Below, in pieces: positions 7,095 through 15,944 of a stretch of 41,408 nt of DNA. Below the pieces are notes generated by a model that was given only the letters and a program-made list of their open reading frames with translations, ran no database searches and was not told where the DNA came from. Source of the stretch: a virus; IMG/VR virus record IMGVR_UViG_3300027725_000002, positions 1-41,408 of that record. One strand, given 5' to 3'. Both the position numbers and the translations under genes were made by a program. Every line of letters begins with the position of its first letter. Position 1 is the stretch's first letter.

Positions 7095-8870
7095 CTACCT
7101 TTTGCTGTTCCCGCCCATCACGGCCGTGCCGCCGAGGACGGAGGACGCACCAGCCGCAATGCCGGTACTAAACTCAAACGCCCCACGCTCCCAAGTACCG
7201 TCAAACGTCCGGCTGACTCCGGCTAAATCCACGTTGTACGGTGCCGACAATGTAATGCCGTCGTTCAAGTGGGCGTCCACCGTTTCACTGGTCAGGTGAA
7301 AGTCAGTAGCGGATACGAATGGATTAACCCCAACTCCTCCAGGAGCGGTGCCGACCTGAAATTCATGCGCGGCAACCGTTGTCGGCCCTTCCCCGGTATT
7401 AAGCCACGTGTTGTAATCATGCGAGATATCGGCGTTGCTAAATATGTCCCCGGCTGTACAATTCCACCAGAGATTATTTTGAACTGTGTTTCCCGTAGAA
7501 GCAGCCAAGGTGATTCTGACACCGGCAACATCCGCTCCGGGGTGCCCAGGAGCTAAATGGATTCCAGAAAAAGTGTTCCCATAGAATACCGAATTCGTCA
7601 AGACACCTGTAGGTCCGTTATCACCGATGCCTTTTGATACCCCACAAGTAGACGACGTGTCACCTAAATGTGTACAAACAGAATCCCAGTCGCTCGTATA
7701 GTAAAAGATATTGTTATATACCAGCCAACTGTCACACAGCCCGTTCAAACACGTGATAAAGCCGGTACCCTGGATATTTTTGAACGTGGAAGAAACAACC
7801 GTCAAATTACTCAGGCCCGTTTTTGTTGAATCGTTTGCCGGTGCCTGCGTCTGAATGGCGTTAGAGTGCTGAGCCGCATCGCTAAAATTATTTTCTATCC
7901 AATCATTTGACACGGTGAACCCGGTGACATTGCCGGCAGATTGCACCAAAACCTGGATGTCATGAACAAAAGAATGTTTAAGACTGATGGTCGTAACTGT
8001 TGGTGTGGTCGTCGACGGACTTCCAAAATAAAACGCAGTAGAGCCTGACTGGCTGGCGGCATACGCCAAACCGGAGGCCGTGGTGGGGGATGAAGTAAGA
8101 ATTAAGTGCGTGGCATCCGTGACTGAGGAAATGGTGCGGACCACAGCGTTAATCGTTATTTGCTTTCCACTCCAAAAACCGGATGTATCGAACTGGCTAC
8201 GTGGGCTACCGGAAGCGTCTGTCGCCCAAGTGACTGTAGTAGTTCCATCTGTATTGAGAGTGCCTGTGCCGAGCACCGCTGAACCAGCCGCCTCTACACC
8301 ATCCAGTTCTATATGCGCGAGAGTGATATGAGATAGCGACGCTTCGCTGCACGCATGGCTGTCAATGCGAATGAACCCAAACATTCGTCCGCTGCTGACG
8401 AAATGGAACCCGTAGGTCCCCGTTGTATCGGAAGTCCCAACTTGTCCGTCCACGTCGTAGTAGTTGCCGCACATATCCCAAAAGGGATTCTTGAGTCCGT
8501 CTGTTGCAACAAAAGAATTGGACCACAAGATGTTAGGCGTCACGTCCACGCCAAAACTGGCATTCCATCCGGTTGCCGTTCCGTGATCCGCCCCAGTCGC
8601 CGCCTTGATCGTGATGTGACTCCCGGCTGTCCCGCTGGTGCTGAAGGTGTGAGTAAGTTCCCCGGCACACGGCGTGGTCGTGTCCGCAAGGTTGCCGCCG
8701 GAGTTCCCGATGTAGACTACATCTCCTGCCGCGAGCGGTGGGATTTTACAGTTGGCGTTTGACCAATCTGTCCCAGCGTGTGTCCCCGCGCCACCGGCGA
8801 GAACAAAGAACGTCGATGCAGAGCAATCCGACACCAGCAGAAACACGTAGATGGGGAATCGCAGTATCAT
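7095..8870 (-). CDS. Exported right-handed beta-helix protein, probable tail spike, 591 aa
   Basis: A Sec-type signal peptide covers residues 1-19 (hydrophobic FPIYVFLLVSDCSAS). The body is Gly/Thr/Asn-rich with many short turns and repeated strand patterns (DISHDYNTW, NSVFYGNTFSGIHL, TVQNNLWWN), as in pectate-lyase-like parallel beta helices; the N-terminal part (GGAGTHAGTDWSNAN) matches the usual entry of such folds. In a phage this fold usually forms receptor-binding or polysaccharide-degrading spikes. The start overlaps the previous stop (ATGA). A signal peptide on a virion spike is not expected, so it may instead act in the host envelope. Confidence 0.75.
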   Translation of the reverse strand: MILRFPIYVFLLVSDCSASTFFVLAGGAGTHAGTDWSNANCKIPPLAAGDVVYIGNSGGNLADTTTPCAGELTHTFSTSGTAGSHITIKAATGADHGTATGWNASFGVDVTPNILWSNSFVATDGLKNPFWDMCGNYYDVDGQVGTSDTTGTYGFHFVSSGRMFGFIRIDSHACSEASLSHITLAHIELDGVEAAGSAVLGTGTLNTDGTTTVTWATDASGSPRSQFDTSGFWSGKQITINAVVRTISSVTDATHLILTSSPTTASGLAYAASQSGSTAFYFGSPSTTTPTVTTISLKHSFVHDIQVLVQSAGNVTGFTVSNDWIENNFSDAAQHSNAIQTQAPANDSTKTGLSNLTVVSSTFKNIQGTGFITCLNGLCDSWLVYNNIFYYTSDWDSVCTHLGDTSSTCGVSKGIGDNGPTGVLTNSVFYGNTFSGIHLAPGHPGADVAGVRITLAASTGNTVQNNLWWNCTAGDIFSNADISHDYNTWLNTGEGPTTVAAHEFQVGTAPGGVGVNPFVSATDFHLTSETVDAHLNDGITLSAPYNVDLAGVSRTFDGTWERGAFEFSTGIAAGASSVLGGTAVMGGNSKR

Positions 8871-10276
8871 TGCACGAACGCTGTCTGTCCGCCGACACTA
8901 GCCTGATGCTGTGCGGCCCCGACATCACGAAAATTGGTTGTCAATCCCGCAGGGAAAGTCAAAGGGTCTCCGACCGATTGAAGAAGCGCTCCGGCTCCGA
9001 CCGTGTTGTTGAGAAGAAAGTTGGACGCTGCTGCGTTGACGAACACCGATCCGGCAGTGACTGGAATAGCTCCGACATTGGCCATTGGGTTGGCGTTGGT
9101 GGCGACCCCAACGGAATTATTGTTGAAGTAGGAAACATTTCTAAGGTTTTTCCCTTGACCAGTAAAATTGAATCCGGCAGAAGCAACGCTGACGCCGTTG
9201 TTTTCTGCATGAGAGTCAACGACTAGCCCTGGCGCGTTGGTGGTACTGGCAGCAAATCCATGCTGGCCGTTGGACACAGCAACGCAGTGGTAACAGACTT
9301 GATTTGAATAACCGATAGTGGTTGCGCCTGTGTTCCCGTAGGATAAACAATCGACACAATACAGAGTCGTTATCGGGGTCGCTGTATTTGCCCATGCTTC
9401 ACAGGCAATGCAGATGGCAGTTCCTCCGAAGACCGCGGCAGAATTAGTCGTCGCGCCGCACTTGTAGAAGATCGGGGTACCGCTGGTAGCGGTATTGAAG
9501 TTTTTGAATAGGCAGTTGGTAAAAATGTTGGCCCCCGATGTCAACTTAGCCGCGGTCTGTGTATTTCCGTCGAAGATGATGTTCTTATATATAGTCGCGC
9601 TGGTCGTAGCGATTGTTACGGTGGTCGTGTTGATTTGGATCGTCGGTCTGTTGTCCGAGTTCCCCAGTGTGCGGCTGGAAGTATACCCTTGCATAAATAC
9701 CACGGTCGCCCCGGAGAACGTGCCGCCCGCCACATTGCCTGTCGCCGAAGTGATCGAGTAGACGGATGCCCCGTCAGCACCAACATTCAAAAGAAAGATC
9801 ACGTTTCCGGAAATTGCCAATGAGTTCGCCTGACCGGGGCTTAGAAGTGCCCCACCGATGTTCATGGTCGCTCCGGTCCCAGTAGTCAAGCCGGTTGACC
9901 GATCCACCACAATCGTGGTCGAGTTGGTGAAAGTAATAACTTGATACCAAGCTGAGGCTATTGATCCTGTACCGCCAGACACGTTGATGATGTTGCCGAC
10001 GATGGCAGCGCTGAAATTAGCCGTTGCCGAGGTGATGGTGGTCGTTCCATTTGTGACCGCATCTGTGGTGGAGATGTTGATCGTCGCGCTCTGACAGGAC
10101 GTGCAAGCCACGGCATTCTTATTGGCGAACAGGGACATATCCGTGCCCGATGCGCCGGTGACGAATCCGCCGCCATTGGTGTCGCTGCCGGTGAGCCTGA
10201 CTTCAAAAACCGATTGCGCTGATATGGCGGAAAACGCCCGAGATGCAAAGAGTAAAACGACGAGTAGCTTTTTCAT
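8867..10276 (-). CDS. Exported beta-helix / fibre-like protein, 469 aa
   Basis: The start at 10276 is the ATG of MKKLLVVLLFASRAFSAIS, a textbook signal peptide, joined as TAATG to the previous stop; a longer reading frame exists upstream but overlaps the neighbour. After the signal, the protein carries FEVRLTGSDTNGGGFV and long Thr/Ser/Asn-rich repeats with Cys pairs (CTSC, CIAC, CVDC, CYHC), suggesting a parallel beta helix with stacked disulphides or metal sites. It lies between two other exported fibre-like genes and is probably part of the same surface structure. Confidence 0.72.
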   Translation of the reverse strand: MKKLLVVLLFASRAFSAISAQSVFEVRLTGSDTNGGGFVTGASGTDMSLFANKNAVACTSCQSATINISTTDAVTNGTTTITSATANFSAAIVGNIINVSGGTGSIASAWYQVITFTNSTTIVVDRSTGLTTGTGATMNIGGALLSPGQANSLAISGNVIFLLNVGADGASVYSITSATGNVAGGTFSGATVVFMQGYTSSRTLGNSDNRPTIQINTTTVTIATTSATIYKNIIFDGNTQTAAKLTSGANIFTNCLFKNFNTATSGTPIFYKCGATTNSAAVFGGTAICIACEAWANTATPITTLYCVDCLSYGNTGATTIGYSNQVCYHCVAVSNGQHGFAASTTNAPGLVVDSHAENNGVSVASAGFNFTGQGKNLRNVSYFNNNSVGVATNANPMANVGAIPVTAGSVFVNAAASNFLLNNTVGAGALLQSVGDPLTFPAGLTTNFRDVGAAQHQASVGGQTAFVQ

Positions 10277-11310
10277 TATTGTGTCCCCGAAAGCGTGACC
10301 TTCCCAGACAGTGTGTGGATGTTTGTAGGGGAAGTAAGCACTATGCAAACCACTATTGGCGCGGCTGCCGTGCCTGAGATTGTTTTCGACCACCCGGTTA
10401 GAGTTGTGTCTTTGAATCCGAGAACCGCCGAGAAGGTTGGTGTATCCGAGGCTGTGATTGATGTGGCACCGCCAGGGCCGGATGTCAGATAGTTGGCAAA
10501 GGTCTCGGTCTGAAGATCCAGCGTAGCGCCGCCCGAAACATCCCCGAGTAGGCTAATGCCCGTGATGGTCGCGGTGTAGGTTATGGTATTGCAGGCTGTC
10601 TGTCCTGTGAGGACGGCTGTGCTGGAGAATCCTATCGCAATTTCATGTGTGACCGCCGTCACACCGGAGCCGCTGCATCCGCTTGTCGTCGCTCCGCCGT
10701 TTGCGTCGGTACAGAGAGACGCGCCAGTTCCCGAGACCGTGCCGGAACTCAGGAGCTTCGTGTCGGTGCCTTGGATGGCCTTGATGGAGAGCGTGCCCGG
10801 TGTACCAGCGCCGTCGCTCACAATTGCGCCTGCTGCGTCGGCGGCGGGGACTTTCCACTGGTAGGCGGTAGGAATCGACGTTGGGGCAAAGATTGTTAGG
10901 CCGTTGGCACCAAAGATAGGTAGCGTGCCCTGCCCAAAGAAGGAAGTACCGGCGATACCAGATCCTACTTGGGTGCTCAACGTGCCAGTGAGCGATAAGT
11001 TGCCGTTGGAATCAAGCAGGCACAAAGGGCATATCGTCTGGATCGCGGTCCCGCCCGCGCTGGTCACGATGGCCCCGTTGGTCATGGTGCCGGTGGTGGT
11101 GACGGAGCCGTTCCCAGATCCCATATCTGCCCAGGTGTCCGTCGCGGTGCAAAGTCGTTCCTTCGCTGTTGAGGTGTCGAAATATTTTTCACCGGCCGCG
11201 CAATGCGTTGGAGCCGTGGCGAGTTCGGGCCACGGGGGATTAGGTCCAACTATGACCTGAGCGAACATCGCAGGACAAACCAGGGAAAAAAGTAGCGCCT
11301 GGTATCTCAT
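10276..11310 (-). CDS. Exported tail-fibre-like protein, 344 aa
   Basis: It has a signal peptide (MRYQALLFSLVCPAMFAQ) and then a short domain with the KYFDTSTAKERLCTATDTWADMG pattern that occurs at the start of many environmental phage fibres. A Gly/Thr-rich repetitive shaft follows (SLTGTLSTQVG, GTPGTLSIKAIQG), and the C-terminal third is beta-rich. GGGGAG six bases before the ATG supports the start. Probable role: adsorption fibre or its base. The signal peptide is odd for a particle assembled in the cytoplasm. Confidence 0.72.
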   Translation of the reverse strand: MRYQALLFSLVCPAMFAQVIVGPNPPWPELATAPTHCAAGEKYFDTSTAKERLCTATDTWADMGSGNGSVTTTGTMTNGAIVTSAGGTAIQTICPLCLLDSNGNLSLTGTLSTQVGSGIAGTSFFGQGTLPIFGANGLTIFAPTSIPTAYQWKVPAADAAGAIVSDGAGTPGTLSIKAIQGTDTKLLSSGTVSGTGASLCTDANGGATTSGCSGSGVTAVTHEIAIGFSSTAVLTGQTACNTITYTATITGISLLGDVSGGATLDLQTETFANYLTSGPGGATSITASDTPTFSAVLGFKDTTLTGWSKTISGTAAAPIVVCIVLTSPTNIHTLSGKVTLSGTQ

Positions 11311-11313
11311 TGT

Positions 11314-11667
11314 CTACTCCCCTCTTTCTACGAGAACCCAAACCGAATACGCACCCGTCCCCGCATAGGTACTAGAAATGGTAATGGTGCTGATTGATCG
11401 GATCAGGGCAGCGCTCGTGGCGGCATTATTAGAGGTCAGATTGAATCCCGCAGGGATCGTAAGACTTTTAGCCCCGCTATCTGTTGTGAACCCCACTGAA
11501 AATGAGACAGACCCAGATCCAGCGGTAGAAGTTTCTGCATACACGCTTACTCTGTAGAGTCCACTGGGAAGTGAGGAGCCGACTATCGCTCCAGAAAGAC
11601 TGGCGGACTGGGAAAGAAACGAAGTCACTTTCCCGCCGTTTTTTAGGCGCCCCTGGTAGTTGAGCAT
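11314..11667 (-). CDS. Hypothetical beta-rich structural protein, 117 aa
   Basis: Ser/Thr/Gly-rich protein with alternating hydrophobic residues (GLYRVSVYAETSTAG, STITISSTYAGTGAYSVWVL), predicting a small beta sandwich of the kind found in virion decoration or fibre-tip domains. GGAG six bases upstream of the ATG at 11667 supports the start. It lies three bases from the fibre gene at 11310, within the virion block. The 85-nt gap upstream holds a short GCCGG/CCGGC hairpin and no gene. Confidence 0.65.
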   Translation of the reverse strand: MLNYQGRLKNGGKVTSFLSQSASLSGAIVGSSLPSGLYRVSVYAETSTAGSGSVSFSVGFTTDSGAKSLTIPAGFNLTSNNAATSAALIRSISTITISSTYAGTGAYSVWVLVERGE

Positions 11668-11752
11668 AGCGGCTCCATTCTGATTTGAAGCCGGTCTCTT
11701 CCGGCCGTCACGCCGCGCAAGCGTCTGGGGGCGTTCACAGAATTGCTAGGTT

Positions 11753-12169
11753 CTAGCTGACCAGCAGGAAGATTTTCATGGTCCCGGTTTCGGCACCATC
11801 GGCTACTTCCGTGTTGGTCAGGTTCGAGTAGAGCCGACACGTGAAGACGTAGGCTGTACTCGTCCTCGTCCAGACATTTGGCTGGCCGATCTTGATGTTG
11901 GTCCCGGCTGCCGTGACGACAGCGAATAGGACATCGACAGCTCGGATAGATGCGATGCCTTTCTGGAAAGTCCCTCCCTGCTGGCCTGAAGGCATGTCAG
12001 GGAAATCGCCATGTTCGAGCGATTGCAACGGAGCGGTGAAATCGAATGTGATACCGCCAGTTGCGGTAGCGTAAGTGAATCCGATCGTCGCCGTCAGCGA
12101 AACGATACGCGGATTGGTCAGGTGCGACAGACCAATTGGTGTGGGGTTAACTACAAAGCTGTTTGCCAT
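11753..12169 (-). CDS. Probable minor virion protein downstream of capsid, 138 aa
   Basis: Beta-rich protein with few charges (VSLTATIGFTYATATGGITF, IGQPNVWTRTSTAYVFTC). It is the first gene after the major capsid protein, a position often taken by decoration or head-completion proteins. I do not recognise the family. The ATG at 12169 follows an AAGGACAAACGAC ribosome site. Assignment as virion protein is from location and composition only. Confidence 0.6.
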   Translation of the reverse strand: MANSFVVNPTPIGLSHLTNPRIVSLTATIGFTYATATGGITFDFTAPLQSLEHGDFPDMPSGQQGGTFQKGIASIRAVDVLFAVVTAAGTNIKIGQPNVWTRTSTAYVFTCRLYSNLTNTEVADGAETGTMKIFLLVS

Positions 12170-12196
12170 GTCGTTTGTCCTTTTTCTTTCTAAGCC

Positions 12197-13492
12197 CTAG
12201 TAACCAGAGGGCAAACTGCATCCATAGATCGTCCCTTGGCTGCCTGGGTCAAAGGACACAAAGTTCTCGTCCTGCGTGAGAGAAAACCAGAGTCCCGCCT
12301 GCGGTGCTCCGCTCGGACCAGGGATGAAGAAGAAGCGCTGGCCACCGATCTCGAAATAGCCGAGTTGGTTCAGCCGCGCCTTGCCCCAGAGAGAAGGAAC
12401 GATCCAATCGAGGCGCGAACGATCCTGCCGGTAATCCAGCAGGTGATCGATGCCGGCGAATGGGAACGAGGACTTCGAAGCGTCCTTGGTGGCATTGGGC
12501 AGGAAATCGCGTGCCTCCATGTCCTTCGAGTTCTGGAGGTTGACGGTTAAGGCGACCTGCTCGGAGAAAATCTGCGCGCGCTGCGAGATATTGGCGAGGC
12601 CCTTCAGCCCAGTCGGTTCCTGGCCGCGCCGTTGGCCGATTGCATCGAGTAGCAGCAGGCCGTGGTTCCAGGTCAAGGCTCCATTGGCGTTGATCGAGTT
12701 GACGGCCAATTCCGGCTCGACTGCTCGATCCAGGCCCTGATAGGTGCCCGAGGAGGCGTAAGAGTTGTGGTAGTACAGTCCCTGTTTCCAGGTTGGTGCG
12801 GCGCCGGTGGTATTGACACCATCGAAGCAGATCACATCTGTTGCTCCGGCCGAAGCGACCAGGCCACTCAAAGTGATCTTTTTGTTGGAGTAGTCGATTT
12901 TGGTCACGAACATTCCCGAGGCGCGCAGTGTGTTGAAGTCGCTCGAATACACGACGACATACATGCCGCGCCGCATACGCTGAATGCCAAAATTTGCATC
13001 GAGCGTATAAGTGGTAGCGCCCGAAACGGTAGCGGTGGCCGTCGCAGTTCCTGCTACTGCCGTGCCATCTGTGTGGAAGCTGAAATCGTTGTAGACGGCG
13101 AATTCCCTCATCGCCCTCTTCATCGTTTCCTTGAAAACCGATCCGGCCGGTGAGACTTTGGCATCGGCCGTTGCATCCATCTTGAGCTTCGACAACTCAA
13201 AGTTGAGGCGCAGGGGGAAGAACGTCGAGATGAGCCGATCCCCAGTCATTGAGGAGCCGCGGCCCATGTCGCCGAAGTTGTTGTCGTAAGTTCCGAACCG
13301 ACCGCCGGCCGATAGCCAAATGGGAGCCCGGAAATCGCGCTCACCTACTCGCGTTACTTCCGTCTTCTCGATTAGGTTCGACGCGACGACAAATGATTCC
13401 TGCCATTCTTGCAGCTTTGGCCGGATGACCTCCGACTGCATCCAAAGTGAGTTTGTGTTGGTATAACCGTGAGTGGTACTGGCGTCTGCCAT
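12197..13492 (-). CDS. Major capsid protein, 431 aa
   Basis: Assigned as the main shell protein from order (terminase, portal, scaffold, this gene), length and composition. The N-terminal 110 residues are helical and charged (EVIRPKLQEWQESFVVASNL, MDATADAKVSPAGSVFKETM), the middle has a beta insert (TYTLDANFGIQRMRRGMYVV) and the C-terminus is beta-rich with Phe/Gly (FEIGGQRFFFIPGPSG). These features suit an HK97-fold coat protein. AAGGAATTCCT before the ATG is a strong ribosome site. No direct sequence signature was available, so identity rests on context. Confidence 0.78.
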   Translation of the reverse strand: MADASTTHGYTNTNSLWMQSEVIRPKLQEWQESFVVASNLIEKTEVTRVGERDFRAPIWLSAGGRFGTYDNNFGDMGRGSSMTGDRLISTFFPLRLNFELSKLKMDATADAKVSPAGSVFKETMKRAMREFAVYNDFSFHTDGTAVAGTATATATVSGATTYTLDANFGIQRMRRGMYVVVYSSDFNTLRASGMFVTKIDYSNKKITLSGLVASAGATDVICFDGVNTTGAAPTWKQGLYYHNSYASSGTYQGLDRAVEPELAVNSINANGALTWNHGLLLLDAIGQRRGQEPTGLKGLANISQRAQIFSEQVALTVNLQNSKDMEARDFLPNATKDASKSSFPFAGIDHLLDYRQDRSRLDWIVPSLWGKARLNQLGYFEIGGQRFFFIPGPSGAPQAGLWFSLTQDENFVSFDPGSQGTIYGCSLPSGY

Positions 13493-13587
13493 AGGAATTC
13501 CTTTTGATCGTCAGGTACACTTGTCCTGAGCGAATCGAATGAATTTGGTACTGCGGCGGGAGTTAGTAGGCCGCCGTGCGGATTCCG

Positions 13588-14997
13588 CTAGATACCGAAG
13601 TTCTGCCGGAAAATCTCATCAATCTCTGCGCTCGGGTCTCGCCCTTTGACTGCCGTTCCCACCTTCGTGAGATCGGGGGCAATCGAGCGCCTGACTGGAG
13701 ATCCTCCGGCCAGGTTCTTCTGGCTGGCGGAATTCGCTAACTGCTGATGCCGTTGTCTGTTTTGCTCGACAACGGTATTGGTGGCCTGTGGCAGCAGACG
13801 CTTCACTTCAGAAGTGATGATGCTTTTGGCCCTTGCTGCATACCGCTTCACGGCTTTATCCAGGTCCCTTTCGGACCCGGATCGCCGGGCGGATTCCATA
13901 TCGAGATCGTAGAGCGATTTCCACTCTGCGTTCTCGGAAACTTTCTTTTCAACCCCGCTGAGTACTCCGGTGCGGATCATCTCGAGCAGGGCCGGTCGAT
14001 CTTTGAATCCTTCCTTGACCTTGGAGAGCAATTCGTCGGCAATTTCCATGACCGCCGACTCGCGCTTGGCGTTGGCGTTGGCTTCCCACTGTTTGGACTG
14101 CTCCTGGAAGTGCTGATGCCGAATCGCGTTGATGCGGCGCTCTTCCTGCTGCAGTTCGGCACGTTGCTGGGCGTATGGGTCCACGCTTCGCGCGTCATCG
14201 ATCTGCTTATATCTCCCGGTAAGTTCCCAATTCGTCCTTTGGATGCGGAATATCTCTGCCTGGGCGGCCGAGATGCGTTTGGGGTCTCGGGATGCCTCTG
14301 CCTGGCGCAGTGCGTCAAACGCAGCCGGATAAAGCGCATCGAAGCTGGTCGTGATGATCGGTTCGGCTATGGTGCTGTTGAAAACCTGCGGAGCCGATCC
14401 AGCCAGAACACGTGTTCCATGCGCCACCATCTGCCCGAAGGCCTGCGGGTTGCCGGAATCGACCGCGACATTGACCAGATGCTGGACGAACGTCCCAATT
14501 CGGTTCGGGTCACCCGAAATCAGGTCGGCATTCATCCGGCGTAGGTCCGTGAAGCCCTGATAATGCTCGACGGCGGCCTCGGGTGTGAATTCTGGGATCT
14601 GTTCACGGATTTGCCGGAGCTCTTGATGCTCGGAAACGAGAAGCTTTCCTTTGGTCTCTGAAAAATGCCACTTTTTAGCACCATCACGCGAGGTCGTAAT
14701 TTCTGGTTCGCCTATTTCATCGTCTGCCGGCTCCGCTGGAGCCTGTTCAGTGGCTTCTGCGCCCTCTTTTTCAGGCGCCGCGGCTTCCTGGCCGGGTTCC
14801 GGCGCTAATTCTTCGGGCGGCCGTCCATCGGGAGGCCCGATGGACTCCTCAGGATTGGAGAATTCAGGTGCTGTGAAGCCTGGGCCGGCTCCTGTGGTGG
14901 CGCTGGTCGTCCCAGTCTCAAAAGCGGCGTCAATTTGGGAGTCTACGAAGCCAGAAGATGGCAGTGTGCCGGCATCGGGCGCTAACGTTTCAGGCAT
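13588..14997 (-). CDS. Putative scaffolding protein, 469 aa
   Basis: The first 110 residues are disordered and rich in Pro, Glu, Ala and Gly. The rest is long charged helix (AQQRAELQQEERRINAIRHQ, ELLSKVKEGFKDRPALLEM) with a basic stretch near the C-terminus (SPVRRSIAPDLTKVG). A Pro/Glu-rich then helical protein directly before the capsid gene is the usual profile of scaffolds. No protease domain is evident. TAGGAGATCC before the ATG sets the start. It is the first gene after the hairpin at 15032-15110, so it opens the capsid sub-operon. Confidence 0.7.
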   Translation of the reverse strand: MPETLAPDAGTLPSSGFVDSQIDAAFETGTTSATTGAGPGFTAPEFSNPEESIGPPDGRPPEELAPEPGQEAAAPEKEGAEATEQAPAEPADDEIGEPEITTSRDGAKKWHFSETKGKLLVSEHQELRQIREQIPEFTPEAAVEHYQGFTDLRRMNADLISGDPNRIGTFVQHLVNVAVDSGNPQAFGQMVAHGTRVLAGSAPQVFNSTIAEPIITTSFDALYPAAFDALRQAEASRDPKRISAAQAEIFRIQRTNWELTGRYKQIDDARSVDPYAQQRAELQQEERRINAIRHQHFQEQSKQWEANANAKRESAVMEIADELLSKVKEGFKDRPALLEMIRTGVLSGVEKKVSENAEWKSLYDLDMESARRSGSERDLDKAVKRYAARAKSIITSEVKRLLPQATNTVVEQNRQRHQQLANSASQKNLAGGSPVRRSIAPDLTKVGTAVKGRDPSAEIDEIFRQNFGI

Positions 14998-15031
14998 TGG
15001 ATCTCCTATTCAGGAAAATCTTGAAAATTTG

Positions 15032-15110
15032 GTCCCGGAAAACGAAAAAGGGGCCACCGATGACGTGTTAGGTCATCAGCGACCCCCTTCGAAGGTTCGC
15101 TTTCCGGGAT
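15032..15110 (-). terminator. Long two-part hairpin with U-tract (intrinsic terminator or attenuator)
   Basis: On the minus strand the inner stem pairs GGGGTCGCTGATGAC (15086-15072) with GTCATCGGTGGCCCC (15064-15050) around a seven-base loop and is followed by TTTTT (15049-15045). An outer stem pairs 15110-15096 with 15046-15032. The mismatches in the DNA palindrome all become G-U pairs only in minus-strand RNA, which points to leftward RNA function. It separates the portal-side genes from scaffold and capsid. Confidence 0.75.
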
Positions 15111-15167
15111 TTACAGCATCGCCGCGGTCATGAGGCGCGACGAAACGGTTAGAAAATGGCGGTTACA

Positions 15168-15491
15168 TTATCGTTTTCTCAGATCGTGCTGTCGGACCGC
15201 CGTCTCAAACATCCGGCGCCGCTGGTCATGTATCGATGCGCGAATGCGGTGGTCAGGGTCTGGGGATTCAGTTCCGCAGAGGATACGTGCCTGTTGCTGA
15301 GCTTGTGCCAATTGGGCGCGCTCCTGCTCAAAATACATTTGCGTCTCTTGTATCCCAGCCCTTATACGTCCCTCGATGAACTGTACGACTTCATTAGATG
15401 GGCACCAGACTGCGTGTTCTGCCCGGCCGAACACGCATCCCTCGCAGCATTGGCTGGGGCGATACGGGCGCGAGTAGAGAGGTTCGCTCAT
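15168..15491 (-). CDS. Small Cys-containing helical protein, 107 aa
   Basis: The N-terminus carries a Cys cluster (CCEGCVFGRAEHAVWC, about residues 15-30) that could bind zinc. The rest is a long charged helix rich in Gln, Arg and Glu (YFEQERAQLAQAQQQ). The start overlaps the previous stop (ATGA at 15491-15488). Such small Cys proteins occur in several places in this genome; function unknown. Confidence 0.6.
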   Translation of the reverse strand: MSEPLYSRPYRPSQCCEGCVFGRAEHAVWCPSNEVVQFIEGRIRAGIQETQMYFEQERAQLAQAQQQARILCGTESPDPDHRIRASIHDQRRRMFETAVRQHDLRKR

Positions 15492-15721
15492 TGCTCAGTA
15501 TGATCCGGCCCTCTATGGAATCCAGTTGGTCCCCGATCCGTGGACTTATAGTCCGCTGGCATTGAAGCAAACGCCCCACCGGGTTGCATTTTCTGCGGCA
15601 TTTTGCTGTACAACGCCCCACAAATGGAGCAACATTCATGGGCTCCCGCTGGTTTGGATTTCAACCGCTCCAGCGCCTCGTGGCAATCGCATTCTTGGTT
15701 GGAGTAGACTGATTCACTCAT
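15488..15721 (-). CDS. Small Cys-rich protein, 77 aa
   Basis: It carries CDCHEAL and CCSICGAL clusters about 18 residues apart, suggesting a zinc site. I chose the ATG at 15721, which overlaps the upstream stop by eight bases; a TTG upstream would add five residues. It is coupled at both ends to neighbours. Function unknown, possibly a small regulator. Confidence 0.55.
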   Translation of the reverse strand: MSESVYSNQECDCHEALERLKSKPAGAHECCSICGALYSKMPQKMQPGGAFASMPADYKSTDRGPTGFHRGPDHTEQ

Positions 15722-15935
15722 TGGGTACCCGTTCAAGACTGTAGAATACCCCCTCGTATGTGGCTTGTGCTGGAAGAGCCTTCCGCATCGCCTGTCTCAT
15801 CTTCATCGCTCGTTCGTGTCGTGAGTGGAACCAGACAACCGACCCATCACGTAGCTGAAGCGCACAGGCCGGATAACGATGGGAAATCTCAGTGCGTCGA
15901 ACTGGCGGAAGATCTTTGTTTAGATATCCGAACAT
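15714..15935 (-). CDS. Hypothetical basic protein, 73 aa
   Basis: Compact basic protein with a beta-like centre (PACALQLRDGSVVWFHS) and a basic helix (HERAMKMRQAMRKAL). It starts nine bases after the portal stop. No family is recognised. Confidence 0.55.
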   Translation of the reverse strand: MFGYLNKDLPPVRRTEISHRYPACALQLRDGSVVWFHSRHERAMKMRQAMRKALPAQATYEGVFYSLERVPNE

Positions 15936-15944
15936 CTCAACATT

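Noticed and set aside
13747-14544. 265-aa rightward frame opposite the scaffold gene
   Set aside because: Antisense shadow of a GC-rich helical gene; no ribosome site or family features.
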